Positions 23,874-32,956 of a stretch of DNA of 64,000 nt are shown piece after piece. The position numbers and the translations under genes are program-made. The notes beneath the pieces were generated by a model that was not told the DNA's origin, did not search any database, and was given only the letters and a program-made list of their open reading frames with translations. Each line of letters starts with the position of its first letter. The stretch's first letter is position 1. Source of the stretch: Dysosmobacter sp. Marseille-Q4140 (GTDB lineage: Bacteria > Bacillota > Clostridia > Oscillospirales > Oscillospiraceae). The DNA lies in assembly GCA_018228705.1 (NCBI GenBank), contig CP073694.1, forward strand, positions 2,480,001 to 2,544,000, written 5' to 3'.

Positions 23874-24668
23874 TCATGAGCGGAACTGGATGTCTTTTTT
23901 CAAAAAGACACGATAAGACAGCACCAAAAACAGGGCAAACAGCAGTACACACCATCCCAAGTAATCCAACTCATAAAAGCCAGATTTGGAAATCTCAGCC
24001 GCACTAAAGAACGAGTACGGGGACAGAAAACTAATGGCACGGTTGCTGACAATGTTGGAGAAGCTGGTGACGCAGTACTCGACAAAGACAATTAACCCGG
24101 CAGTCAAAAGTGGGCTTCGATTGCGTGAAAATAGAATTCCAACCAAAAGCCCCATAGCTGCAAGGAACAGCGTGACCAGCATGAGGGAAAGAGCAATCAG
24201 AAAGAACTCTCCCCAGTCAATGCCGGAGCGGAACAGGGCCAGCGCCAAAAAAGAGGCGAGAAGATATACCATGCTCACGACCACTACGCCGAAAAAAACC
24301 GTGAACGCCTTTGCCCAGTAAATCGTTTTTCGGGTATGGGGTTTTGTAAACAGATATTCAGAGGTTCGCTCCGAGCACTCCTTGGTGTGAATGGCGATAC
24401 CGAAGTGCATCCCGAAAATACCGGACGCAATCATAAAAAAGCTGGTAAGAAACGCATAAATGCCCAACGGTGAGGTCAGATATTCCATGGACACACCAAC
24501 GCCTTTGTAAAAATCACTCGTACCCAGCGTTTCATAGAGGTCTCCGGTGGAAACATCCATAAAGCTGTAATAGGTAGGCGTCATCACAAAAACACACAGA
24601 GCCAAGGCGATGGCCCAACCCAAAATATATTTGCGGTGCCTTTTCAGTTCATATTTCAAAATGACCAT
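23874..24668 (-). CDS. ABC-2 type transporter permease 1
   Basis: This 264-residue protein starts at ATG 24666-24668 behind GGAGGTGT; the longer frame overlaps the ATPase gene and is not used. It has six predicted membrane segments and the cytosolic motif EYLFTKPHTRKTIYWAKA. It pairs with the second permease as a heterodimeric channel, powered by the ATPase upstream. Confidence 0.85.
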   Translation of the reverse strand: MVILKYELKRHRKYILGWAIALALCVFVMTPTYYSFMDVSTGDLYETLGTSDFYKGVGVSMEYLTSPLGIYAFLTSFFMIASGIFGMHFGIAIHTKECSERTSEYLFTKPHTRKTIYWAKAFTVFFGVVVVSMVYLLASFLALALFRSGIDWGEFFLIALSLMLVTLFLAAMGLLVGILFSRNRSPLLTAGLIVFVEYCVTSFSNIVSNRAISFLSPYSFFSAAEISKSGFYELDYLGWCVLLFALFLVLSYRVFLKKDIQFRS

Positions 24669-24681
24669 GCCCGACACCTCC

Positions 24682-25569
24682 TTACGCATAGTAGTGCATG
24701 AAGATTTCCTCCAAAGAGGGCTCTTCCAAAAGCACATCGTCCAAATGCAGCAGGTGAAGCTTGTCAATAATCGCCGTGATATTTCCGTTATACATAAAGG
24801 AAACAGAGGTCTTATCCGCAGTCTCCGCATAGTTCGCAATGCCGGACAAATCAAAGAAATCGCGAGGGATAGCCTCCTTTGCGCTCAGAGAGACTTTCTT
24901 ATAGCCGCTCTCACGCAGTTCTTTGATGGACTGTATGCCAATAAGCTGTCCCTCTTTCAGAATGGCCACCCGGTCACACAGTTTCTGCACCTCACTCAGC
25001 ACATGGGAGGAAAAAAACACGGTAGCGCCCCGGCTGTTTTCCTCCTTCAGAATATCATAGAAAGCCTGCTGGATCAGTGGGTCTAATCCGCTGGTGGGCT
25101 CGTCCATAATAATCAGTTTGGGCGAAGTCATAATGGCAGACACGATACCCACCTTTTTCTTGTTGCCCAGAGAAAGGTCTGCAATCTTGCGGGACAAATC
25201 CAGATTGAGCCTGTCGGCAAGCTCCTTCATCTTTGTCTTGCAGTCCATGCCGTACAGATCGGCGGTGTACTGCAAAAGTTCACGGACTTTCATGTTTTCG
25301 TAATAGCTGTTCTCGCTGGGCAGATAGCCCACATCCCTGGCGATGACGCTGGCCTTGGAGTGACAGTCCAAATCGAAGATAGATGCGCTGCCTCCGGTGG
25401 GACGGATCAGCCCCATTAGGGTGCGGATCGTGGTGGACTTACCCGCACCGTTGGGGCCGATAAAGCCGAAAAACTCTCCCTGGTTGACAGAGAAACTGAG
25501 GTTATTGATTCCTCGATGCTTCCCATAGTGCTTGGTCAATTCATTCAAGACAATCGCTTGTTCACTCAT
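24682..25569 (-). CDS. ABC transporter ATP-binding protein
   Basis: This 295-residue ATPase has Walker A GPNGAGKST, signature LSLGNKKKVGI, Walker B LIIMDEPTSGLDP and H-loop SSHVLSE. The C-terminal 80 residues resemble the extension of drug and bacitracin-type exporters. Its ATG overlaps the tetR stop (ATGA), so regulator and transporter are translationally coupled. Confidence 0.9.
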   Translation of the reverse strand: MSEQAIVLNELTKHYGKHRGINNLSFSVNQGEFFGFIGPNGAGKSTTIRTLMGLIRPTGGSASIFDLDCHSKASVIARDVGYLPSENSYYENMKVRELLQYTADLYGMDCKTKMKELADRLNLDLSRKIADLSLGNKKKVGIVSAIMTSPKLIIMDEPTSGLDPLIQQAFYDILKEENSRGATVFFSSHVLSEVQKLCDRVAILKEGQLIGIQSIKELRESGYKKVSLSAKEAIPRDFFDLSGIANYAETADKTSVSFMYNGNITAIIDKLHLLHLDDVLLEEPSLEEIFMHYYA

Positions 25570-26183
25570 TTCAAATACTCCTCCTTATAAAAATTTTTCC
25601 GCAGAATTGCGATGTTCTTCTCAAAATCCTCCATGACAGCCTGAAAATCGAAAGCCGCCGCCCCCCGGTACCCGGCCGCATAGCCCTCGGCCATCAGAAG
25701 CAGCATCTGAAAGACCGGCTGGGCATCCTCTGGGTCTTTGAATTTCAAAGCATCCTCTTCCCGCAGAACAAGATCGTTTCGGAATCTGCCGGTCTCCTCC
25801 GTCAGGATCGCCAGCGTATCCGTCACCTCGGGAGAATTTTCCTCCCAGGCACTGGTAATAAACTGCAAGATAAAAGGCTGATTTTGGAGCCCCTCCATTT
25901 TCATGCGGCTGGATGCCAGAATCCTGTCGAACAAATCTGTTTCGGAATCGAGGGCTTCCTTATCAAATAGTCCCTCTATGATTTTCTTGCAGTATTCCAG
26001 CAGGTAAATGTAGAGCTGCTTTTTACTGCCGAAATACTGAAACACAGACGCTTTGGAAATGTGTGCGGCTACCGCAATATCATTGATTGAGGCTTTTTCA
26101 TAACCAAACTTGCCGAAGCACTGGAACGCCGCATTGAGAATGGTCAATCTCTTTTCTTCGGTCAGGGCCAAAAATTTGTCCAA
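25566..26183 (-). CDS. TetR family repressor
   Basis: The 205-residue regulator has an N-terminal helix-turn-helix (ILNAAFQCFGKFGYEKASIND, VAAHISKASVFQYFG) and a ligand-binding C-terminal domain. It starts at TTG 26181-26183; GGAGG is upstream and the ATG between them is out of frame. Palindromic operators overlap its promoter, so it very probably represses the tetR-ABC operon until a ligand appears. Confidence 0.88.
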   Translation of the reverse strand: MDKFLALTEEKRLTILNAAFQCFGKFGYEKASINDIAVAAHISKASVFQYFGSKKQLYIYLLEYCKKIIEGLFDKEALDSETDLFDRILASSRMKMEGLQNQPFILQFITSAWEENSPEVTDTLAILTEETGRFRNDLVLREEDALKFKDPEDAQPVFQMLLLMAEGYAAGYRGAAAFDFQAVMEDFEKNIAILRKNFYKEEYLK

Positions 26184-26256
26184 TTCATTTCCTCCTTTTT
26201 ACACAATAACCGTTTCGGTTATTTAGAGTATAGCACCAATAACCGAAACGGTCAAG
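26086..26256 (-). repeat. 171-bp inverted duplication, tetR copy
   Basis: This segment holds the tetR promoter, operators and first 32 codons. It recurs inverted at 26698-26868 with a handful of differences. Confidence 0.9.
26204..26256 (-). promoter_or_regulatory. tetR promoter with two operator sites
   Basis: On the minus strand TTGACC and TATACT are 17 bp apart. The palindrome AATAACCG TTT CGGTTATT lies just downstream (26204-26222). A second copy, AATAACCGAAACGGT, overlaps the -35 (about 26239-26253). Repressor binding would block initiation. Confidence 0.8.
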
Positions 26257-26406
26257 TATTTTGGAGTATGATTCAAAAGTTTTCTTTTTATACTGTTAGA
26301 CCAACGAAGATTAGTCTCGAAAGTACCGGTGTGTTCAAGTCAGCAGTTGCACGAAAATGTAATTCGTTCAAATACTACTACCTGAAATATAAAATTACAT
26401 TGGGTG

Positions 26407-26769
26407 ATGTCTATGAAATTTGAACGCGATGAGCGCAAATTTGATTTCCACGATATAGGGTGCGAGATAAAGCGCAAAAGAGAAACCAGCGGGATGACAC
26501 AGGATCAACTGGCCCTTATCATTGACCGTGATCCCCGCACCATCATATATAACGAAAACGACGGTCAGCATCCGAGCTTGAACACTTTTTATCAGATGGT
26601 GACAATGTTCGATATATCGGTGGATCAGTTCTTTTATCCAGACATGAGCGCAGATGACGCTTGCAAAAAGCGCATCAATACACTTGCTGCATTAACACTT
26701 GACCGATTCGGTTATTGGTGCTATACTCTGAATAACCGAAACGGTTATTGTGTAAGAAGAAGGAAATGA
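26407..26769 (+). CDS. XRE-type helix-turn-helix protein with a replaced C-terminus
   Basis: The protein has 120 residues and an HTH at about 15-70 (IGCEIKRKRETSGMTQDQLA, DPRTIIYNENDGQHPSLNTF). The last 23 or so residues (LDRFGYWCYTLNNRNGYCVR...) are encoded by the duplicated tetR operator region, so the original 3' end is lost. The start codon is uncertain (GTG 26404, ATG 26407 or 26413) and the ribosome site is weak. It may be inactive. Confidence 0.6.
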   Translation: MSMKFERDERKFDFHDIGCEIKRKRETSGMTQDQLALIIDRDPRTIIYNENDGQHPSLNTFYQMVTMFDISVDQFFYPDMSADDACKKRINTLAALTLDRFGYWCYTLNNRNGYCVRRRK

Positions 26770-26868
26770 ATTGAACAAATTTTTGGCCCTGACCGAAGAA
26801 AAGAGATTGACCATTCTCAATGCGGCGTTCCAGTGCTTCGGCAAGTTTGGTTATGAAAAAGCCTCAAT
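26698..26868 (+). repeat. 171-bp inverted duplication, truncated copy
   Basis: This is the inverted partner of 26086-26256, same length, and contains operator, promoter and the first tetR codons. The -35, -10 and palindrome remain, so TetR could still bind here and control plus-strand transcription into the hydrolase gene. Confidence 0.9.
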
Positions 26869-26935
26869 GTCGATTCTGTTATATTACGCATATCGCAGAA
26901 AATTAAGTAAGAAAACTGCCAATGACAAAGAGTAA
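26771..26935 (+). pseudogene. tetR fragment fused to an unrelated tail
   Basis: From TTG 26771 the frame gives the first 32 residues of TetR (NKFLALTEEKRLTILN...), then switches after KASM to SILLYYAYRRKLSKKTAN and stops at TAA 26933. The switch is the end of the duplication. It cannot be a working repressor. Confidence 0.75.
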
Positions 26936-26964
26936 GTTATACCCACGTTATGAAAGGACGTGCT

Positions 26965-27945
26965 ATGAAGGATTCATTGAAAAAAGGATTGATAATAGGT
27001 GCTGCCGGTAGTGCGATTTGTGTGCTTTGGCATCATCTTCTAACCAAAAAGATGATGCAGCTCGCCATGGATCGGGTTGCGCCGCAGGACAGAAGCAACG
27101 GAAAAATGCGTGTGTCCGGTTCACCTGAAATGATAGAAACCACTGAAATTGTAAAAAAGGCAGCTGGTCAGCTCGAAAAAAGCGGCTGTGACGTGGTGGA
27201 AATCACTGCTCACGACGGAATTTCATTGATTGGGCATTGGTGTCCCTGCGAAGAACCGAAAAGAACTATAGTTGCCATGCACGGGTGGCGTTCCTCCTGG
27301 TCACATGATTTTGGTCTAATCGCAGATTTCTGGCGCAATAATCATTGTTCTGTACTCTACGCAGAGCAGCGGGGACAAAATAATAGCGGCGGCGACCATA
27401 TGAGTTTAGGTTTGCTGGAACGCTACGATTGCCTGGCATGGACAAATTGGATAAACGAGAAAACAGGAAAAAGCATTCCCATCTATCTTGCCGGGGTATC
27501 CATGGGTGCAACCTCTGTGCTAATGGCGTCCGAACTGGAACTGCCGGATAATGTATTTGGAATCGCAGCGGACAGTGCATTTACTTCGCTCCATGCAATT
27601 TGGAAACATGTCTCCGAAAGCAATCTGCATATTCCTTATGCTCTGCATAAAACAGGTGCCGATAGGATGTGCAAAAAGCGCATCCAAATGGATGCTGATG
27701 CTGCCTCAACTACAGAAGCGTTGAAGCACTGCCAAATTCCTGTTCTTTTTGTCCACGGAACAGATGACCACTTTGTTCCGGTTGAAATGACATACGAAAA
27801 CTATAAAGCCTGTACATCAGAAAAGCGTCTGCTGATTGTTCCGGGCGCTGACCACTGTATGAGCTATCTCGTAGGAAAAAGCACCTACGAGCGCATTGCA
27901 AAAGAGTTTTGGGAATTTTGCGAACAGCGGAAAAAGAATCCGTAG
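26965..27945 (+). CDS. Alpha/beta hydrolase with N-terminal membrane anchor
   Basis: This 326-residue protein starts at ATG 26965 behind GAAAGGA. A hydrophobic stretch (GLIIGAAGSAICVLWHHLL) anchors it. The hydrolase fold shows the nucleophile elbow GVSMGAT, oxyanion region AMHGWRSSW, Asp in HGTDDHFVP and His in GADHCMSY. The substrate is unknown; relatives are lipases or peptidases. A copy of the tetR operator-promoter lies upstream, and cardiolipin synthase follows 27 bases downstream. Confidence 0.82.
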   Translation: MKDSLKKGLIIGAAGSAICVLWHHLLTKKMMQLAMDRVAPQDRSNGKMRVSGSPEMIETTEIVKKAAGQLEKSGCDVVEITAHDGISLIGHWCPCEEPKRTIVAMHGWRSSWSHDFGLIADFWRNNHCSVLYAEQRGQNNSGGDHMSLGLLERYDCLAWTNWINEKTGKSIPIYLAGVSMGATSVLMASELELPDNVFGIAADSAFTSLHAIWKHVSESNLHIPYALHKTGADRMCKKRIQMDADAASTTEALKHCQIPVLFVHGTDDHFVPVEMTYENYKACTSEKRLLIVPGADHCMSYLVGKSTYERIAKEFWEFCEQRKKNP

Positions 27946-27972
27946 ATTTGAGTTTGAAGGGGGGGAATCATT

Positions 27973-29508
27973 ATGCGCCAGCGTTGGCTCCGTGTCTTAT
28001 TCCGTAGAAGGATGTTGACGATACTCCTGCTACTTTTACAGGTATATTTTCTTATATGCCTTGTACTTGGGGGAAGTCAGCTTTCCCGAAATTTCAGTCG
28101 CCTACTGACAATCGTCAGTATCATTGCGGTGCTTTATATCGTTTCCCAGAAAGACAAAGGCGCCTACAAAACTGCATGGGCGATCCTGATCCTAACCTTC
28201 CCGTTGTTTGGTGGACTGATGTATCTTTTGTCTAATGCACAATCCTCGAAATGGCGCTTTGCAAAAAGTGTCCTCCATACACAACAAAAGGCAAAACCAC
28301 TCTATGCACTCCCCGGCATTTGCTATGAAAGCGCAACAAAACAACTGCCTGAATATTACCCTCAAATTCATTACTTGCAGGAATACACGGGGTTTCCAAT
28401 ATATGCAGATACAGAAACACATTACCTTACACCGGGTGAACGAAAGCTGGAAACACTTTTGGCAGAACTTGAAAAAGCCGAGAAGTACATATTTCTGGAA
28501 TATTTCATCGTGCAGGAAGGCGTTATGTGGAACAGCATCTTGGAAGTTTTGAAGCGAAAAACCACGCAAGGCGTAACTGTGCGACTGATTTATGACGATA
28601 TGGGTTGCTTTCTCACTCTTCCGAAAGACTACGCAAAGCAGCTAAAAAAACACGGTATCCAGTGCGCCGTATTCAATCCCTTCCGACCTGTTCTGACCGT
28701 AAAGCAAAATAACAGAGATCACCGAAAAATAGCGGTCATTGATGGAAAGGTGGCTTTTACCGGAGGTATCAATCTGGCAGATGAATACATCAACGCCATT
28801 GAGAAACACGGACACTGGAAAGATGCAGCGATCATGCTGAAAGGCAAAGCCGCATGGAGTTTCACACTAATTTTTTTACAGACGTGGGAAATTTGTACCC
28901 ATACAGACGAGGACTACGAAATCTTCTACCCATGGAAAGAACAAGAGTGCCCTGTTACTGCAAAGGGGTTTGTTCAGCCATACGCTGACAGTCCAATGGA
29001 TGAAGAAAATGTGGGCGAACACGTTTACCTGCATATCTTAAACAATGCAAAGAAGTACGTGTATATCAACACCCCATATCTGATTGTCGATGATAGTATG
29101 CTTTCCGCTTTGCGTCTTGCGGCAAAAAGTGGTGTGGATATACGCATCATCACACCCCACCGCTGGGATAAATGGTGGGTACACATGACCACACGCTCGT
29201 ATTACCGAGAGCTGATAAAATCAGGCGTTAAAATCTACGAATATACCAATGGTTTCATCCACTCCAAAACCTTTGTGTCCGATGACCGTACTGCAACAGT
29301 CGGGACAACAAATTTGGATTTTCGCAGCTTATATCTGCACTATGAATGTGGTGCTCTGCTCTATGAGGCCAAAGCTGTTATGGAAGTCAAGGAGGATTTT
29401 CTGCAAACGCTGGAGATATGCCAACAGGTGACAGAAAAGGATTGCAAAACAAATATCGTAGTGCATCTGCTCCAGGATATACTGCGGCTATTTGCACCAC
29501 TAATGTAA
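27973..29508 (+). CDS. cls: Cardiolipin synthase (phospholipase D family)
   Basis: This 511-residue membrane enzyme joins two phosphatidylglycerols into cardiolipin. Two N-terminal membrane segments (about 10-65) precede two PLD domains with HKD motifs HRKIAVIDG (about residue 249) and HSKTFVSDD (about 429). The start follows GGGGGGAATCATT. It sits between the hydrolase and an AI-2E-family permease. Extra cardiolipin synthases can alter sensitivity to membrane-active peptides. Confidence 0.93.
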   Translation: MRQRWLRVLFRRRMLTILLLLLQVYFLICLVLGGSQLSRNFSRLLTIVSIIAVLYIVSQKDKGAYKTAWAILILTFPLFGGLMYLLSNAQSSKWRFAKSVLHTQQKAKPLYALPGICYESATKQLPEYYPQIHYLQEYTGFPIYADTETHYLTPGERKLETLLAELEKAEKYIFLEYFIVQEGVMWNSILEVLKRKTTQGVTVRLIYDDMGCFLTLPKDYAKQLKKHGIQCAVFNPFRPVLTVKQNNRDHRKIAVIDGKVAFTGGINLADEYINAIEKHGHWKDAAIMLKGKAAWSFTLIFLQTWEICTHTDEDYEIFYPWKEQECPVTAKGFVQPYADSPMDEENVGEHVYLHILNNAKKYVYINTPYLIVDDSMLSALRLAAKSGVDIRIITPHRWDKWWVHMTTRSYYRELIKSGVKIYEYTNGFIHSKTFVSDDRTATVGTTNLDFRSLYLHYECGALLYEAKAVMEVKEDFLQTLEICQQVTEKDCKTNIVVHLLQDILRLFAPLM

Positions 29509-29520
29509 GGAGGGTCTTGA

Positions 29521-30711
29521 ATGTTTGAAGATATTGAAACACACAAAAAATTATCAAAGTGGATTATCGGAACGTTTACAGCCTGCATTTTGATTTATCT
29601 TGGCATCCGACATATTAGTCATGTAGCTGATGCCGTGATGTGGTTGAAAGACCTGCTGAACCCACTTTTAATTGGATTGATTTTGGCGTTGTTTCTGAAT
29701 GTTCCGTTGGGGGTTATTGAAAGACATCTGTTCCCCAAACATCCGACATCTAGGAAAACGAAAATGCGCCGCCCGCTTGCGATCCTGCTTTCATTTATTT
29801 TGGTGATAGGGGTCTTTGTCGGTGTTGCTTTTCTTGTTATTCCCGAATTGATCGATGCAGTATCTATTGTCATATCATCCTTGACGAATGGTCTGGATCA
29901 ACTGGTGGCATTTGAAAGCACGGCTGACTATTCTAAAATCCCATTCGGAGAACAGCTGTCCCAAATTGATATTGATTTTCTTGAACTGAAAGACAATTTG
30001 AATGAATGGTTGAATCAATTGGGAACCACCATTATGGACACTGCTGCTTCCGCATTTGGAAGCGTGGTTGCGACGGCAGTCGATTTTGCGATTGGTCTTG
30101 TGTTCTCAATTTATATTTTGGCCAATAAGGAGAAATTAAAAAGTCAGATCACCCGAATTGTCCGTGTATGGATTCCAGCATGTTTTGCCGAGCGGGGCAT
30201 TCATGTGGCAGCTGTCTGTGAAAAAAACTTCAAGCTTTTTGTAGCAGGGCAAACGACTGAGGCAATAATTTTAGGCAGCCTGTGTGCAATCGGTATGTTA
30301 ATTCTGAGAATACCATATGCGCCGATGATCGGTGCGCTTGTTGGGGTAACAGCACTGATTCCCTATGTCGGTGCCTGGATTGCTACACTTGTGGGTGCAT
30401 TTTTGATTCTGACAGTCAATCCTTTTAAGGCACTGGTATTCATTATTTTCCTGCTTACTTTGCAACAGATCGAAGGAAATGCAATCTATCCGAAAGTTGT
30501 GGGCGCAAAAATCAACCTTCCTGCCATGTGGGTTTTAGCGGCAATCACAATAGGTGGCAATCTGGCTGGACCAATCGGTATGTTGCTTGGCGTACCTGCC
30601 GCAGCAGCCACTTACGCTCTTTTGAAAGAAGCAACCGATAAGCGGGAAACGCATCTGAAAACACAAGAAAAAGAGCAGATGGGTAATTCACATAAACAGA
30701 ATATATCCTAA
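29521..30711 (+). CDS. AI-2E family (PerM/TqsA-type) membrane transporter
   Basis: This 396-residue protein has seven to eight membrane segments, a large extracytoplasmic loop and the family motifs GQTTEAIILG, PYAPMIGALVGVTALIPYVG and QQIEGNAIYPKVVG. Family members export small molecules or act as cation antiporters; the substrate here is unknown. It lies 12 bases after cls behind AAGGAGGG, so the two are co-transcribed. Confidence 0.85.
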   Translation: MFEDIETHKKLSKWIIGTFTACILIYLGIRHISHVADAVMWLKDLLNPLLIGLILALFLNVPLGVIERHLFPKHPTSRKTKMRRPLAILLSFILVIGVFVGVAFLVIPELIDAVSIVISSLTNGLDQLVAFESTADYSKIPFGEQLSQIDIDFLELKDNLNEWLNQLGTTIMDTAASAFGSVVATAVDFAIGLVFSIYILANKEKLKSQITRIVRVWIPACFAERGIHVAAVCEKNFKLFVAGQTTEAIILGSLCAIGMLILRIPYAPMIGALVGVTALIPYVGAWIATLVGAFLILTVNPFKALVFIIFLLTLQQIEGNAIYPKVVGAKINLPAMWVLAAITIGGNLAGPIGMLLGVPAAAATYALLKEATDKRETHLKTQEKEQMGNSHKQNIS

Positions 30712-30739
30712 AAAAATTATCTCAAGATAAAAACTCATA

Positions 30740-30801
30740 GTAGGGTGTAAGGACTCATGATATAAAAATATCAAGGGTCTTTGCGCCCTATTCGTTTTTT
30801 A
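30740..30801 (+). terminator. Terminator after the hydrolase-cls-permease operon
   Basis: A long imperfect hairpin (TAGGGTG...TGATAT AAAA ATATCA...CGCCCTA) is followed by TTCGTTTTTT. Confidence 0.75.
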
Positions 30802-30898
30802 TATTACAAAATCGGCATTATCATACCTTTTAGCGGGCATAATAAGGTTATTCCTCAAAACAAATCGGCACGATACAATGTTATTGAGGTGAATGATT

Positions 30899-31255
30899 AT
30901 GCCGATTGACGATTTAACCGCTTTGGGTCAAATAATGCGGGAGGCCCGAAAGAAAAAAGACCTGACACAGCAGGAGCTTTCAGACCAGAGCCATGTTTCT
31001 GTAAAACAAATTGCCAACATTGAAAAAGGGCAGATGAATCCTTCCTATTTGATTTTAAGAGCATTGGCCAAGGTTTTGAACATCTCTCTGGATTCTCTGA
31101 TAAATCCGGATGTTTCTCCAGAAGATGAGGGAGCCAACCAGATGAAAATGCTTTATTCCAGCTGCCCGTCAGAAATGCGTGAAACCCTGCTGCACCATAC
31201 ACAGGAGACCATGCAGGAATTAACAGAGCTATCTAAGAAAATTGAAGCGAATTGA
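30899..31255 (+). CDS. XRE family transcriptional regulator
   Basis: This 118-residue regulator has an HTH at about 8-65 (LGQIMREARKKKDLTQQELS, HVSVKQIANIEKGQMNPSYL) and an acidic helical tail. ATG 30899 is preferred over 30893 because GAGGTG is then seven bases away. It lies between the cargo and the transfer module and may control either. Confidence 0.82.
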   Translation: MPIDDLTALGQIMREARKKKDLTQQELSDQSHVSVKQIANIEKGQMNPSYLILRALAKVLNISLDSLINPDVSPEDEGANQMKMLYSSCPSEMRETLLHHTQETMQELTELSKKIEAN

Positions 31256-31330
31256 GCCAGTGAGTGAAATTTGACGGTTTCCTCTCTGGCTCTTTTCATT
31301 TCTGCAAAGAAAGCGGCAAGCGATGCCTGT

Positions 31331-31430
31331 GGCTATCCAGATAGCCCCACGCGCTTGTTGAGGGAAGTCCCCCAAGCCCCTTTGAACACAGATTTTCAAT
31401 CTGTGGCTGCGCGTTCTTGCGAACGCTTTT
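31331..31430 (-). other. Candidate origin of transfer (oriT)
   Basis: Just downstream of the relaxase gene are hairpins GGCTATC/GATAGCC (31331-31346), CACAGATT/AATCTGTG (31387-31405) and GCGTTC/GAACGC (31411-31426). On the minus strand GGGGCTTGGGGGACTTCCC occurs (about 31361-31380), resembling nic regions of MobP-type relaxases as I remember them. The last hairpin with TTTT may also terminate the XRE gene. Confidence 0.4.
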
Positions 31431-31443
31431 GACCGCGACCAGC

Positions 31444-32856
31444 TCACCGCTGGCCGTGGTCTTTTTCTTTCTGTTGCGGCTCGGTCTGCTCCATCGCCAA
31501 GACCCTATCCACATTGTTCTTGACCGTCAGCAGCTCCCGCATGGCAGTGCGGGCCTGTCGGTACTCGCCATAAGCCTTTTTCTTATCCGCCAGCAGTTGG
31601 GCGTACTCGGTCTGAAGCTCCTTGATGGTGGGCAGCTTCTTCACATTCAGCTCGTTGAAGGCTTCCTTGGCGGCCTGGTGCAGCAAGATTTCCTCCTCAT
31701 GCTCCTGCCGGAATTTCTTTGAATACCCGGCCTTGCGGTAGGCCACATAGGTGTCGCGGGTCTTGGCGTAGTTGACGATATGAGTTCGCAGCACGGCGAT
31801 CTCGGCCATGCGCTTCTCGGCGGCCTTGATCTGATCGGACAGCGCATGGTAGCGGGCCGTCGCCTCTGCTGTTTTGGTTTCTAAATCGGCATAATCCAGC
31901 AGCCCGTGTTCAGACAGGTAGTTGAGGGTCTGGGCCATCTGTTTGAGGTTGAACACCTTGGCCCAGCGAGCATACCCGGCGCCTTTTCCGGCCTGGAGTT
32001 TTGCCTGGATGTCCACCAACAGATTGACCTTGGGTGGAGCGGTCTGTACAGCGGTTTTCTTGCGGGGCGTATGCTCTTTCTGGCCGGAGAGGACCGCCAG
32101 CAGATCGTCCAGCGCGTAGCCGTCCCCCAGCCGGTCAAAGCGGACGTTGTTGCCCCAGCCCTCCGCGCCGATGGAGATGGTTTTGCCGCGCTGGTGAACG
32201 GTAAAGCCGTCCTGTTCCAGCAGGCACAGCAGCTCCTCCAGGCTGGCCGGTTTCTGTGCCAGCGCCCGGTCAATGGCCTGGCGCAGCAGCTCCTTGTGGG
32301 AGGGCTTGGCCGCATCGCCCAGCCACTTGTTGTAGCTCTGGCCGCGCCGCTTGGGAGCCTCCACAATGGAGTAGCCATTCTCGATGCAGATGGTATCGCT
32401 CAGACGGTGGACAGCGCGAGTGCTGCCCCAAAAGTTGCGGAACTTGCGGTCACACTCCAGCGTGGTGGAGTTCCATATAATATGGTTGTGGACGTGAGCC
32501 TTGTCGATGTGGGTACAGACGATGAAAGCGTGCTTGCCTTTGGTAAAGCGCCGGGCCAGCTCCACGCCCAGGCGGTTGGCTTCCTCCGGCGTGATCTCGC
32601 CCGGCACAAAGGACTGCCGCAGGTGGTAGGCGATCACGTCGTCCGCACCGCGCACCCGGCCAGTGCGGGCGGCGTAGGTCTGCTTGTCCAGCAGGAACTG
32701 CGCGTCGGCCACGCGGCTGTCACACTGGTAGCTGGTAATGAGCCTGCCGTGGTCGGTCTTTTCTGGATTTTTTACATAGTCGATGATGTCGCTGATCGCC
32801 TTGCCGACCATGCGGCCCTTGCCGGCGTGCAGCGGTATGATGCGGGTGGTGGCCAT
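31444..32856 (-). CDS. Relaxase (MobP/Tn1549 type)
   Basis: This 470-residue HUH endonuclease nicks oriT and pilots DNA through the conjugation channel. The start is ATG 32854-32856 behind AAAGGAGG (MATTRIIPLHAGKGR). The metal-binding motif HIDKAHVHNHIIWN is near residue 118; the catalytic Tyr is probably among the N-terminal tyrosines (DYVKNP, TSYQCD). The C-terminal part is helical and Lys/Glu-rich. It is separate from mobC, with abiE genes between. Confidence 0.9.
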   Translation of the reverse strand: MATTRIIPLHAGKGRMVGKAISDIIDYVKNPEKTDHGRLITSYQCDSRVADAQFLLDKQTYAARTGRVRGADDVIAYHLRQSFVPGEITPEEANRLGVELARRFTKGKHAFIVCTHIDKAHVHNHIIWNSTTLECDRKFRNFWGSTRAVHRLSDTICIENGYSIVEAPKRRGQSYNKWLGDAAKPSHKELLRQAIDRALAQKPASLEELLCLLEQDGFTVHQRGKTISIGAEGWGNNVRFDRLGDGYALDDLLAVLSGQKEHTPRKKTAVQTAPPKVNLLVDIQAKLQAGKGAGYARWAKVFNLKQMAQTLNYLSEHGLLDYADLETKTAEATARYHALSDQIKAAEKRMAEIAVLRTHIVNYAKTRDTYVAYRKAGYSKKFRQEHEEEILLHQAAKEAFNELNVKKLPTIKELQTEYAQLLADKKKAYGEYRQARTAMRELLTVKNNVDRVLAMEQTEPQQKEKDHGQR

Positions 32857-32956
32857 GCGGGGTCCGCCTCCTTTCCAAAAAATAAGCGGCCTGCTCATCA
32901 CAGACCGCATCGGTTTACTCTATATCAGTTTCCTCGTCCATATAAAAATCGAAATC

